A stretch of 64,000 nucleotides of DNA, taken from Bog-473 sp963782415. Its GTDB lineage: Bacteria; Actinomycetota; Acidimicrobiia; Acidimicrobiales; RAAP-2. A program made the translations under genes and the position numbers. Shown piece by piece: positions 45,182 to 54,925 of this stretch. Under the pieces are notes generated by a model. It did not search any database. It was not told the origin of the DNA and saw only the letters and a list, made by a program, of their open reading frames with translations. Every line of letters starts with the position of its first letter. Position 1 is the stretch's first letter. Where the stretch lies: positions 127,649 to 191,648 of the forward strand of contig CAWAJT010000002.1 in assembly GCA_963782415.1 (NCBI GenBank). The letters are read 5' to 3'.

Positions 45182-47161
45182 ATGGAACCGGTCGAGACGC
45201 CGCGGATCTATTCGGGTCGCTATGAGCTGACCCACCTCATCGCGCGCGGCGGCATGGCCCAGGTGTACCGGGCTCTTGACCGACAGCTCGAGCGGCCGGT
45301 TGCGCTCAAGGTCCTGTTCCCCGAGCTTTCCGTCGACCGCACCTTCGTGGAGCGCTTCCGCCGGGAAGCGCAGGCCGCCGCCAATCTGTCGCACCCCAAC
45401 ATCGTTCCGGTGTTCGACTGGGGCGAGGACGACGGTTCTTACTTCATCGTCATGGAGTACATCGACGGCCGCCCCCTCTCCGCCGTCCTGCGCGATCCGC
45501 AGCACATCCCACCGCGCCAGATCGCCACCATCGGTGCCGGCGTGGCGGCCGCGCTGGCGTTCGCCCATCGCCACGGCGTGGTGCACCGCGACGTGAAACC
45601 AGGCAACGTCATCATTACGCCGGACGGGGATGTCAAGGTCACCGACTTCGGGATCGCCCGCGCCATGAACACCGAGGAGAGCCTGACGCAGACGGGTGCC
45701 GTCATGGGGACGGCCGCCTACTTCTCGCCGGAGCAGGCGGAGGGCAAGGGCGTTGATTCGCGCAGCGACATCTACTCGCTCGGCGTGGTCCTCTACGAAA
45801 TGTCGGTTGGCCGCCCCCCTTTCACCGGAGATTCTCCCGTCGCGGTGGCGTCGAAGCACGTGCGCGACATGCCGGTCCTGCCACGCGAGGCCAACCCGTC
45901 GGTGCCTCCGGCGCTCCAGGCCGTGATCATGAAGGCGATGGCCAAGAACCCCGACGACCGGTACGCCTCGGCCGAGGAGCTCCGAGCGGATCTCCTGCGC
46001 TTCGCCGACGGACGGCCAGTCGAAGCGGGCGACCCCGGCGTGACCTCCATGATGACAGCGGCCGTGGCGGCGACCACGGCCCTACCCACGGCAACGGGCC
46101 GCACCATGGCTGTCCCCGGCCAGACCGGGACCATGACGACACAGGAGGACCAGGAGCGCAAGAAGCGCACGCGCAACCTCATCATTGTCTTGATCGTCCT
46201 GCTCGTGGCCCTGGCCATCATCGCCTTCTTCCTCCTCCGCTCGGTCGGGGTCTTCGGGGGCAACGTGACCGTGCCCAACGTCGTTGGTCTCTCTGCCAGC
46301 CAGGCCACCCAGACGCTCCGCAACGACCACCTCACCGTCGGGAGCAGTACGACGCGGAGCAGCCGTGCCACCAAGGGCAACGTCCTTTCGACGAATCCCA
46401 AGGCCGGCGCGTCCGTGGCCAAGGGCTCTGCCGTGAACCTGGTGGTGAGCGGTGGCCCGAACATCCCTACCGTGGTGGTGCCGTCCGTCCAGGGCAAGCA
46501 ACTGACCCAGGCCATTCAGGCCTTGCAGGCCGCCAACCTCGGGTACACCATCAAGAACGTCAGCAGCAACCAGCCCGAGGGCACCGTCTTGAGCCAGAAT
46601 CCCGCGGCGGGCACCAAGGTCCTCGAGACGCGCAAGGTCCAGCTGACGGTTTCGATGCAGACCAGCGTCTCGACGCCGAGCGTGATCGGGCACTCACCCG
46701 CCAGTGCCGGTGGCATCCTCACTCAAGCCGGCCTGACCGTCGGCAACCAGTCCAGCGCCTGCTCGAGCCAGCCCAGCGGTGTCGTCTCGGCGCAGAATCC
46801 CGCTCCTGGTGTCAATGTCCAGCCGGGCACCTCCGTCAACCTCGTCGTGTCGAGCGGCAGTTGTGTCTCGGTCCCCGGCGTCGTGGGCCAGTCCCAGAAC
46901 GCGGCGACTGCTGCCATTACCAGTGCCGGCCTGGTGGCCAACGCAACCTTCGACACGGGATGCGCCAACGGGGCTCAGCCCGGGAACGTCGACAGCCAGA
47001 ACCCCGGTCCGAACGCGCAGGTCAACAGCGGCAGCACGGTGAACATCTCGGTCTGCCAGCCGGCGACCACCACGACCACCACGTCGACCACGACCACCAC
47101 CACGACCACGCCGACCTCGACCACGACCGGTCCGAGCCACCGGCGCGGCAGCAAGGGCTGA
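45182..47161 (+). CDS. pknB: PASTA-domain serine/threonine protein kinase, PknB-like
   Basis: 659 residues. Kinase domain (about 14-275): G loop ARGGMAQVY, Lys43 in VALKVL, catalytic Asp in VVHRDVKPGN, DFG in VTDFGIARA, and SPE in YFSPEQAEG. A linker and membrane segment (about 340-362) are followed by four PASTA repeats outside the cell (about 365-635), which bind muropeptides or lipid II, then a polythreonine tail. ATG 45182 gives the usual N-terminus; GTG 45137 is possible. It regulates wall synthesis and division. The four PASTA units and the position beside pstP, fhaA and fhaB make the identification firm. Confidence 0.95.
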   Translation: MEPVETPRIYSGRYELTHLIARGGMAQVYRALDRQLERPVALKVLFPELSVDRTFVERFRREAQAAANLSHPNIVPVFDWGEDDGSYFIVMEYIDGRPLSAVLRDPQHIPPRQIATIGAGVAAALAFAHRHGVVHRDVKPGNVIITPDGDVKVTDFGIARAMNTEESLTQTGAVMGTAAYFSPEQAEGKGVDSRSDIYSLGVVLYEMSVGRPPFTGDSPVAVASKHVRDMPVLPREANPSVPPALQAVIMKAMAKNPDDRYASAEELRADLLRFADGRPVEAGDPGVTSMMTAAVAATTALPTATGRTMAVPGQTGTMTTQEDQERKKRTRNLIIVLIVLLVALAIIAFFLLRSVGVFGGNVTVPNVVGLSASQATQTLRNDHLTVGSSTTRSSRATKGNVLSTNPKAGASVAKGSAVNLVVSGGPNIPTVVVPSVQGKQLTQAIQALQAANLGYTIKNVSSNQPEGTVLSQNPAAGTKVLETRKVQLTVSMQTSVSTPSVIGHSPASAGGILTQAGLTVGNQSSACSSQPSGVVSAQNPAPGVNVQPGTSVNLVVSSGSCVSVPGVVGQSQNAATAAITSAGLVANATFDTGCANGAQPGNVDSQNPGPNAQVNSGSTVNISVCQPATTTTTTSTTTTTTTTPTSTTTGPSHRRGSKG

Positions 47162-47195
47162 GCGCACGGCTCACGTCCCCGTCAGGGGCCCGAAG

Positions 47196-47789
47196 TCAGG
47201 CGAGTGACGCGGCGCCGAGCTGGCCCAGGAAATTGGCCAACAGCGCGGGTCCCGACACCGTGAGCACCGATTCGGGGTGGAACTGCACACCCTCCACGCC
47301 CAGAGTGCGGTGCCGCAGGCCCATGATCACGCCGTCGGTCGAGGTGGCGGTCACCTCCAGCTGGGCGGGCACGGTGTCGGGCTGCACCACCAGCGAGTGG
47401 TAGCGCGTGGCGACGAAGGGGTTGGGCAGCCCGCTAAAGAGGCCTTTGCCGTCGTGGTGGATCTCGGAGGTCTTGCCGTGCATGAGCTGCGGGGCCGCCA
47501 CGATGGTGCCGCCGTAGGATTGGCCGATGCACTGATGGCCCAGGCAGACGCCGAGCAGCGGGATCTCGCCGGCGAGTGCGTCAATAGCCTGGAGGCTGAC
47601 CCCCCCGTCCTCAGGCCGTCCCGGTCCGGGCGAGATGAGCACCGCGTCAGGCCGCTCGGCCCGAATGCCGGCCACGTCAATGGCATCGTTGCGGTAGACG
47701 ACCGGCTCCGCCCCCAGTTCGCCCAGTTCCTGGACCAGGTTGTAGACGAAGGAGTCGTAGTTGTCGACGACGAGCACCCGCGGTCCCAT
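47196..47789 (-). CDS. pabA: Aminodeoxychorismate/anthranilate synthase component II (glutamine amidotransferase)
   Basis: 197 residues, class I glutamine amidotransferase. It begins VLVVDNYDSFVYNLVQELG, with oxyanion region SPGPGRPEDGG, nucleophile Cys in LLGVCLGHQCIG and the His-Glu pair in GVQFHPESVLT. It supplies ammonia for 4-amino-4-deoxychorismate or anthranilate. Position next to crgA and pknB matches the mycobacterial order, where the gene is called trpG, so the symbol is a convention. It is convergent with pknB and divergent from crgA. Confidence 0.93.
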   Translation of the reverse strand: MGPRVLVVDNYDSFVYNLVQELGELGAEPVVYRNDAIDVAGIRAERPDAVLISPGPGRPEDGGVSLQAIDALAGEIPLLGVCLGHQCIGQSYGGTIVAAPQLMHGKTSEIHHDGKGLFSGLPNPFVATRYHSLVVQPDTVPAQLEVTATSTDGVIMGLRHRTLGVEGVQFHPESVLTVSGPALLANFLGQLGAASLA

Positions 47790-47852
47790 GCCCGCACAAT
47801 CGTACCGGCCGCGCCCGGAGGCGCCAGCCGGGGATGGCTAACCTCTGACCCC

Positions 47853-48173
47853 GTGGCCACCAGCACCAAAGGACCCGGCGGCGCCTCCAAGAAGGGCAAG
47901 TCCGCCGGCGGACGGACCTCGGCCTCCAAAGTCGGCCGCTACAAGACGGCCGAGGAGAGCGGGCGGTATACGGCCCCCATCCCCAAGAGCGTGCGCCACA
48001 GCCCGCGCTGGTTCGGGGCGCTCATTCTGGTGCTCCTGATCGGTGGGGTGGCCGTCATCACCGTCAACTACCTGGCCCATCTGCCCTTCGCCGCCCACGG
48101 CTCACCGTGGGGCCTCGTGGCCGGCCTGGTCATGATCTTCGTCGGCTTCCTCCTCGCCACCCGTTACCGCTGA
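47853..48173 (+). CDS. crgA: Cell division protein CrgA
   Basis: 106 residues from GTG 47853. A basic, disordered N-terminus (GKSAGGRTSASKVGRYKTAEESGRYTAPIPKS) precedes two membrane segments (about 53-73 and 86-103) with the family pattern SPRWFGALILVLLIGGVAVITVNYL and GLVMIFVGFLLATRYR. CrgA bridges FtsZ and peptidoglycan-synthesis proteins at the septum in actinobacteria. It is divergent from pabA, as in mycobacteria. The ORF extension upstream to 47277 runs antisense to pabA and is not real. Confidence 0.93.
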   Translation: MATSTKGPGGASKKGKSAGGRTSASKVGRYKTAEESGRYTAPIPKSVRHSPRWFGALILVLLIGGVAVITVNYLAHLPFAAHGSPWGLVAGLVMIFVGFLLATRYR

Positions 48174-48227
48174 CCGGGGTCGGACCGGGCGCGGCCGACG
48201 GCTGCCGGCGGCGGCGAGTCCGGGAGG

Positions 48228-49403
<1,176 letters not shown>

Positions 49404-49496
49404 GGTGTCTCCTCCCACATCCGGCACAGCGAATGGCGCTCCACCGGTTCAGATCGGGGAACAGCCTACCTGGCACCGTCCGGCGGGGAATCTCGC

Positions 49497-49526
49497 GAGC
49501 CCAGACGAGCCCAGACGAGCCCAGAC
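49497..49526. repeat. Three perfect 10-bp direct repeats (GAGCCCAGAC)
   Basis: Three back-to-back copies (49497-49506, 49507-49516, 49517-49526) lie in the divergent region between thiolase and thioesterase, 65 bases before the thioesterase start. A repeat phased at about one helical turn is a plausible regulator-binding site, but could also be slippage. Confidence 0.7.
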
Positions 49527-49590
49527 GAGGTCCAGCCGGAGGCGGAGACACTCGGGAAGCCCGGCACCGGCCCGGTAGGGTCTGCTGCCG

Positions 49591-50037
49591 ATGGGCCGCC
49601 TCGTCAAGAACATGGATCGCTGGCTGGGCGACGGTGGCATGCCGATCATCGGCCTGGTCGGTGGGGCTTTCACGGCCTACGGGGTCGACGGCGAGGATCT
49701 GGGCTGGGTGACCGGGACCTTCACGCCCACCGAGCTGGCATGCAACCCGCACGGGATCACGCAGGCCGGCATCCACTCCCTGCTGCTCGATGCGGGCATG
49801 AACTTCGCCATCAACGCCGCCCTCCCGGGCAAGGCCCGCACCCGGGGCACGCTCGAGATGAAGACCGAGTGCATGCGACCCGCCATGAAAGGCGACGAGT
49901 ACACCGTGCGCGGCGAGGTGGTCCGTCTGGCGAAGCAGGTCGCCTACGGCGAGGCGACGGTGCACGGCACCGAGGGCACGCTGATCAGCCGGGCGACGGG
50001 GACCTTTCTCCTGCATCGTCCCGACCCCACCACCTGA
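49591..50037 (+). CDS. Hotdog-fold thioesterase (PaaI/4HBT-like)
   Basis: 148 residues, a single hotdog domain. The conserved region NPHGITQAGIHSLLLDAGMNFA (about 51-72) contains the HG and the acidic residue of the PaaI-type active site, followed by the strand GTLEMKTECMRPAMKGD. It cleaves acyl-CoA thioesters; the chain length is not evident. It is divergent from the thiolase and just upstream of the ComF-like gene, whose open frame begins inside its 3-prime end. Confidence 0.82.
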   Translation: MGRLVKNMDRWLGDGGMPIIGLVGGAFTAYGVDGEDLGWVTGTFTPTELACNPHGITQAGIHSLLLDAGMNFAINAALPGKARTRGTLEMKTECMRPAMKGDEYTVRGEVVRLAKQVAYGEATVHGTEGTLISRATGTFLLHRPDPTT

Positions 50038-50131
50038 CCCTTTTCGCGTTCCCGGACCAGGGCCCGGGGTCTGTGTCGTCTGCCGGGGTCCTGCTTCCTC
50101 GGGCCAGCGGGTCTGCTTCGCCTGCCGCGCC

Positions 50132-50764
50132 GTGGCCCGTCGCCTCGGTCTGCCCCTGACACCGGTGGTACCGGTGCGCCTCTGCCCGCTGCCCAGCCCG
50201 CTCTACACCGTACTGCTCGGCTACAAGGAGTCCCCGGTCGCCGAGGCCCGGGCGCGCTTCGGTGCCATCGTGCGCGCACTCGTGCACTCCTTCCTCATGA
50301 CCGAGGGTCCGCGCCTCGCAGCGCACCTCGGAGGTTCCGTCGACGTCGTGGCGCTGGTCCCGTCGACCCACCGCCCCGGCATGGCGCCCCTCGGACTCGT
50401 CGACAAACTCGGGTCCGACGTCCTTGCTGCGCTCCCCTTGGCGCGCTGGGAGCCGGATCTCCTGGGAGGGGCCCGAGGTGCGGGAGGGCCACCGCCCGTC
50501 GCGCACATGCGGCCGGATCCGGCGGCATTCATGCCGCGTGCCGACGACACGCATGCGCTCGCCGGGGCGCGGGTCGTGCTCCTCGACGACATCTACGTGA
50601 GCGGCGCCCGGTCCCAGAGTGCAGCGGCCGCGCTCCGCCGGTCGGGCGCACTCGCCGCACTCATCGTGCCGGTCGGGCGCATCCTGCGGCCCGAGCGCGT
50701 CGCGCTGCACGCCCGCTTCCTGCGCCGGCAGGCGCCCGACGCCGCGTTCCCGCCGGGTCGATGA
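50132..50764 (+). CDS. ComF/amidophosphoribosyltransferase-like protein
   Basis: 210 residues from GTG 50132. The PRPP-binding loop VVLLDDIYVSGARSQSAAAAL is at about 148-168. The N-terminal patch CPLPSPLYTVLLGYKESPVAEAR is typical of the family. Upstream, in the same open frame from 50072, the sequence encodes a CVVCRG...CFAC zinc-ribbon as in ComF proteins, but no ATG, GTG or TTG exists between the in-frame stop at 49982 and 50132. Either an indel hides the true start or the ribbon has been lost. It may serve competence, nucleotide salvage or restart functions; unknown. Confidence 0.65.
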   Translation: MARRLGLPLTPVVPVRLCPLPSPLYTVLLGYKESPVAEARARFGAIVRALVHSFLMTEGPRLAAHLGGSVDVVALVPSTHRPGMAPLGLVDKLGSDVLAALPLARWEPDLLGGARGAGGPPPVAHMRPDPAAFMPRADDTHALAGARVVLLDDIYVSGARSQSAAAALRRSGALAALIVPVGRILRPERVALHARFLRRQAPDAAFPPGR

Positions 50765-50766
50765 CC

Positions 50767-51540
50767 TCAGCCGGGGCCCTGGGTCGCCATGGTCGCACCG
50801 AGCTGGTCGGCGAGCGCAACGGCCACCATGCACTGCTCATGGCTGATGGGCGTGGAGGGGGTCGGCGTCAAGATGAACGTCCCGATGACATGCCCGCCGC
50901 CGCGCACGGGAAGTTCGACGTGCTGTGTCGGCAGGCCGACCGAGGCGGCCGGCCACCGCAGCGGATTGAGGCGCACCGTGCCGTCCTGGGCGATCCAGGC
51001 GCCCCGGCCGGAAGGCTGCGCGCGCACGAAGCGGCAATCCTGCAAGCTCAGCAAATCACGGAGCTCTCCCGCCACGGCAATCAGGACAAAGTCGGGATCT
51101 TCGCCCTCGGCGATGCGCTGGCTCAGGTCATGCAGGCGAGCGATCTCGTCCCGGCCGAGCGCAGCCGCCAGCCGGTCCCGTCGCCCCCGCGCCGCCAGCT
51201 CGCCCACCAGGAGCCCGACGACGACGAAGAGCACTTCTGTCGTGAGGTCGGCCGAGCGGCTGATGCGGAACGAGCCGTAGGGACGGGTGAGGAGGAAGTC
51301 GAAAGAGGCCGCCGCCACGAGCGCGGCCACGAACGCCCGCAGCCGGTTGCCGGTGGACGCGATAGCCACCGTGACGACGACCAGTATGAGGGCGTCATCT
51401 GCACTGTCGACGTGATTGCGCCCGGGAATCAGGACCAACGCCACCGCGATAGGCGCAATGACGGCCAACGCCCACCGCACCACCGCGCCGGACGCGGCTT
51501 CGGGAAGGTGCCAGCGCGTGCGGCGCAGCTCGCCCTTCAA
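50767..51540 (-). CDS. KdpD-like membrane sensor (DUF4118 plus GAF-like domain), no kinase
   Basis: 257 residues. Hydrophobic segments (about 20-105) match the DUF4118 region of the potassium sensor KdpD, with the characteristic FDFLLTRPYGSFRI motif. A GAF-like soluble domain follows (about 125-250). There is no histidine kinase or universal stress domain. It overlaps the permease gene by four bases (start at 51540, permease stop at 51537), so it is translationally coupled to it. Co-regulation of a potassium-type sensor with a KimA-like importer is the natural reading. Confidence 0.82.
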   Translation of the reverse strand: MKGELRRTRWHLPEAASGAVVRWALAVIAPIAVALVLIPGRNHVDSADDALILVVVTVAIASTGNRLRAFVAALVAAASFDFLLTRPYGSFRISRSADLTTEVLFVVVGLLVGELAARGRRDRLAAALGRDEIARLHDLSQRIAEGEDPDFVLIAVAGELRDLLSLQDCRFVRAQPSGRGAWIAQDGTVRLNPLRWPAASVGLPTQHVELPVRGGGHVIGTFILTPTPSTPISHEQCMVAVALADQLGATMATQGPG

Positions 51541-53942
51541 CCGCTGTCCTCAGAGGAGGCGGCCACCAGTACTTCGTAAGCAGGATTGATCATCGCCAGC
51601 TTCCCCTTGTGCTTGCCGACCATGCCCTCCGCGAGCATCTGTGTCCCACTCCGCAGGCCGGCAATGGAGCGCCGGCCGAGAAAGACGAACGTGATGCCCT
51701 CACCGCTCTCGTCCACGACGACGCACTCAATGGTGGGTACGTCGGACAATGTCTGGACGCGGATCGACTTGACCCGGCCGGCCACGCGTGCCCGAGTGCG
51801 CCAGCGCAGGGAGGCGATCGTCTGCGTACCGGGGACCGGGGAGGACGTCCGGCCGCCGCTCTTCTTGCGAGACGTCGGCGGCGGCACCGGTTCCCTCCCC
51901 CGCTCCTGCGCCAGCAGCTGCTCGAGTTCCAGGCCTGATTCCTGCAGGCCTGCCGACACATGGAAGGGAATGATCGTCGCGTTCACGTGCGGGAGCTGGC
52001 TCACGATGGCCACCATCCGGTCAGCCGTCTGGTCGTGCAGGATCCTGCGCCAGGCCTTGCCGTAGGAGCGACGGGGCAAGAGCATGCTCACCTCGGTCTC
52101 GCCGTCCGCCTGCTCCGCGGCCAGCTCGAGCGCGGCCCGACCGAGCCGGCGGTCGGGGCAGTCCACGACGTCCAGCGGCAGCCGGGAGAGCCCGAGGCGC
52201 TGCCAGCGTTCGATGAGGACGTCCGTCCGGGTGTCATCGATGTTGAAATGCACCGCGTGCAGATCGTCTGGCGTCAACGCCCGAGCGTACTGAATGGCCC
52301 GCGCTGTCGCCAGGTCGATGCGGTCCACGAGCACCATGACGACGTGGCGCCGCAGCACCTTCGCCTCGCAGGCCTCCGCCGCCGCGCCCTCTTCGAGAAC
52401 GGCGTCCTCGGCCCGGTATTCGCGGTTCATCGTCACCAGGGCGTAGACGAGCAGGGGCATCACGACCACAATGACCCAGGCGCCCTTGCTGAACTCCGAG
52501 ACGGCGAACACCACGACGACGACAGCACAGACGAAGGCGGCGAAGCCGCTGATCGCAAGGCGCTGGCGCCAGTGCTGGTCGCGGTGGCGCAGGTGGTGCG
52601 CGGTCATGCCCGCCCCCGCCATGGTGAAGCCCGTGAAGACCCCGATGCCGTACATCGGGATCAGGGACGCCACCTGGGCCCGGGTCGCCAGAAGCAGGGC
52701 GATGGACGCGCCGGCGAGCAGCAGGATTCCGTTGGAGAACACGAGGCGGTGCCCCCGCACCGTCAGCTTGCGCGGCAGGAACGAGTCCTCGGCGACGAAG
52801 CTCACGAGGAAGGGAAACCCGGTGAAACTCGTATTGGCGGCGAGTATGAGGATGAGGGCGGTTGCCGCCTGCAGCGAGTAGTACAGGACGTGCCCCGCCG
52901 GCGATGAGCCGTAGACCAAGGTGCCGATCTGGGATATGACGGTCGGAGTGCCCGAGAGGAACGGCACGGTGTGCGTCAGGGCGGCCAGCACCGAGATCCC
53001 GAGGAACATGACGCCGAGAATGCTGCTCATGAGCACCAACGTCGTCCTGGCGTTCTGTGCCTGTGGCTTCTTGAAGATGCTGACGCCGTTCGATATCGCC
53101 TCCGTGCCGGTCATGGCCGAGCTGCCGTTGGCGAAGGCGCGCAGGAGGAAGAAGGCGGAGACGCCGAGGATCAGGCCGCCACTGGCGTGCCCGACCGGGA
53201 CAGTGCCGGCGGCGGCCGACTGGTGGGACAGCGTCCCTGCCACTTCGCGGACGAGCCCGAAGGCAATCAGGATGGCCATGTTGAAGATGAAGAAGTAGGT
53301 CGGGACGGCGAAGACGCGCCCTGCCTCGCGGATGCCGCGCAGGTTGCCGTAGGCGAGGATCACGACGAAGGCGATACTCATCACCACCGGTACCCAGGTC
53401 TGCGTGCCGAGCGCAGGAGCGGCGGAGACGATGGCGTCGGCGCCGGCCGCGACGGACACCGCCACCGTGATGGTGTAGCTGATCAGAAGGGCCGCACCTG
53501 CGATCTGGGCGACGTTCGGGCCGAAGTTGTCGCGACTCACCACGTAGGAGCCGCCGGCCTTGGGGTACGAGCGCACGACATCCCGGTACAACATGGTGAT
53601 GATGGCCAGTACCGCGATGATCGCCCCGGTCATCGGCGTGATGATGGAGAAGGCCGCTAATCCGGCGATCGGCACCAGAATGCGCAGCATCTCCTCGGTG
53701 GCGTACGCCGAGGACGACATGACGTCTGAAGACAAGACGGCGAGAGCGGTGGGCTTGCCGAGCCGCTGGCCGTGGAGGTCGTCGCTGACCAGAGGAGGCC
53801 CGAGGAGCACGCGCTTGACCCGGTAGCGGCGGCTCTCGGGCAGGTTGGCGGCGATGGTGGTGTCGGTCCGGGTGGGCGACCGAACGAGGTGGTGGACGGC
53901 TCGCCCGCTCTCGGGTCCCCCGGTCGTCGCTGGGCCTGACAT
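51537..53942 (-). CDS. KimA-like APC-family permease with fused C-terminal OB-fold domain
   Basis: 801 residues. About 12 membrane segments (about 55-500) carry APC/KimA features: KPTALAVLSSDVMSSSAYATEEML at the start, SYPKAGGSYVVSRDNFGP, and a YGIGVFTGFTMAGAGM region. KimA proteins import potassium by proton symport and are inhibited by c-di-AMP. A cytoplasmic domain (about 530-690) follows, then an OB-fold of the RecG-wedge type (about 710-800, RARVAGRVKSIRVQ...TFVFLGRRSIAGL). In other actinobacteria this OB-fold is a separate protein near a KimA-like gene, so this appears to be a fusion. It is coupled to the KdpD-like gene. Confidence 0.85.
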   Translation of the reverse strand: MSGPATTGGPESGRAVHHLVRSPTRTDTTIAANLPESRRYRVKRVLLGPPLVSDDLHGQRLGKPTALAVLSSDVMSSSAYATEEMLRILVPIAGLAAFSIITPMTGAIIAVLAIITMLYRDVVRSYPKAGGSYVVSRDNFGPNVAQIAGAALLISYTITVAVSVAAGADAIVSAAPALGTQTWVPVVMSIAFVVILAYGNLRGIREAGRVFAVPTYFFIFNMAILIAFGLVREVAGTLSHQSAAAGTVPVGHASGGLILGVSAFFLLRAFANGSSAMTGTEAISNGVSIFKKPQAQNARTTLVLMSSILGVMFLGISVLAALTHTVPFLSGTPTVISQIGTLVYGSSPAGHVLYYSLQAATALILILAANTSFTGFPFLVSFVAEDSFLPRKLTVRGHRLVFSNGILLLAGASIALLLATRAQVASLIPMYGIGVFTGFTMAGAGMTAHHLRHRDQHWRQRLAISGFAAFVCAVVVVVFAVSEFSKGAWVIVVVMPLLVYALVTMNREYRAEDAVLEEGAAAEACEAKVLRRHVVMVLVDRIDLATARAIQYARALTPDDLHAVHFNIDDTRTDVLIERWQRLGLSRLPLDVVDCPDRRLGRAALELAAEQADGETEVSMLLPRRSYGKAWRRILHDQTADRMVAIVSQLPHVNATIIPFHVSAGLQESGLELEQLLAQERGREPVPPPTSRKKSGGRTSSPVPGTQTIASLRWRTRARVAGRVKSIRVQTLSDVPTIECVVVDESGEGITFVFLGRRSIAGLRSGTQMLAEGMVGKHKGKLAMINPAYEVLVAASSEDSG

Positions 53943-53944
53943 GG

Positions 53945-54925
53945 CTACGGTCTAGCTCCCGGGGCGCCCACCGAGAAGTGCACGCCGGTCAGGTCTTCGG
54001 ACGCCGCCCAGAGGTCCGCCGCCGAGTGCGGGTCCTGCGCCCGCCGCGAGGGGCGTGCCACGCGAGGAGGCCCGTAGAGCCCGCCCAGGTGAGCGGGGCC
54101 GATGTACTGGCCCGGTCCAACCGAGGCTGATGTGGCCGCACACAGGATGGGAAGGGCGCCACCGGTCGCCGACTGTCCGAGCAACCTCCCTGCGGCGCGA
54201 GCCGCCTTGCGACGCATGCGGCTGGTACCGAGGGCGGCGCCGCTGCCGGCCAGGTTGCTCCTGGTCCAACCCGGATGCGCGGCCAGGGCGGTGGTGCGCA
54301 GCCCGGACGCCTCCAGCCGCCGGCTGAGCTCGGCGGTGAAGAGCAGGTTGGCGAGCTTGGACGTGCCATAGGACACCCACGTGTTGGTGAAGGCCGCACC
54401 AGCGACGTCGTCGGTCCGCAGGCGACCCAAGCGGTGCAGGTGCGAGCTGACGGTGACGATGCGGGAGCGCTGCGTGGTCACGATGCGGTCGAGGAGGAGG
54501 CCGGTCAGAGCGAAGTGGCCCAGGTGGTTGGTCGCCATCTGCAATTCGAAGCCGTCCGCGGTCTGGCGATAGGGGGTGCCCATGACGCCGGCGTTGTTGA
54601 TCAACAGATCGAGGCGGGCGTGCCGGGACAGCACTGCATCCGCGGCCTGTCGCACGGAGACGAGGTCGGCCAGGTCCAGATGGAGCAGCTCGAGCGAAGA
54701 GCGCTCGAGCTCGCTCTCCAATTTGTCGCGGGCTTGGCGCCCCCGCTCATCGTTGCGGCAGGCGAGGATGACGTGGGCACCGTGGTCGGCCAGCTCACGC
54801 GCCGTGTGGTAGCCGATCCCGCTGTTCGCCCCGGTGACCAGCGCGATGCGGCCCGTCTGGTCCCCGATGTCGGCCGCGCTCCAGGTGTCGCCACCCGTCA
54901 CCTCGCTCCCGGCGATGCGACTCAC
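53945..54925 (-). CDS. Short-chain dehydrogenase/reductase
   Basis: 326 residues. It starts at GTG 54925, overlapping the pirin stop by four bases. The cofactor motif is TGANSGIGYHTA (TGxxxGxG), with NNAGV and the catalytic Tyr-Lys in SYGTSKLAN; Ser in VSSHLHRLG. The pattern resembles retinol dehydrogenase/oxidoreductase subfamilies. The upstream frame extension to 55240 runs antisense to the pirin gene and is rejected. Downstream of the SDR, on the same strand, lies the KimA-like permease at three bases. Confidence 0.9.
   Translation of the reverse strand: MSRIAGSEVTGGDTWSAADIGDQTGRIALVTGANSGIGYHTARELADHGAHVILACRNDERGRQARDKLESELERSSLELLHLDLADLVSVRQAADAVLSRHARLDLLINNAGVMGTPYRQTADGFELQMATNHLGHFALTGLLLDRIVTTQRSRIVTVSSHLHRLGRLRTDDVAGAAFTNTWVSYGTSKLANLLFTAELSRRLEASGLRTTALAAHPGWTRSNLAGSGAALGTSRMRRKAARAAGRLLGQSATGGALPILCAATSASVGPGQYIGPAHLGGLYGPPRVARPSRRAQDPHSAADLWAASEDLTGVHFSVGAPGARP

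Noticed and set aside
47277..48173. 298-residue extension of CrgA
   Set aside because: The extra N-terminal part is antisense to pabA; the GTG at 47853 gives the normal CrgA length.
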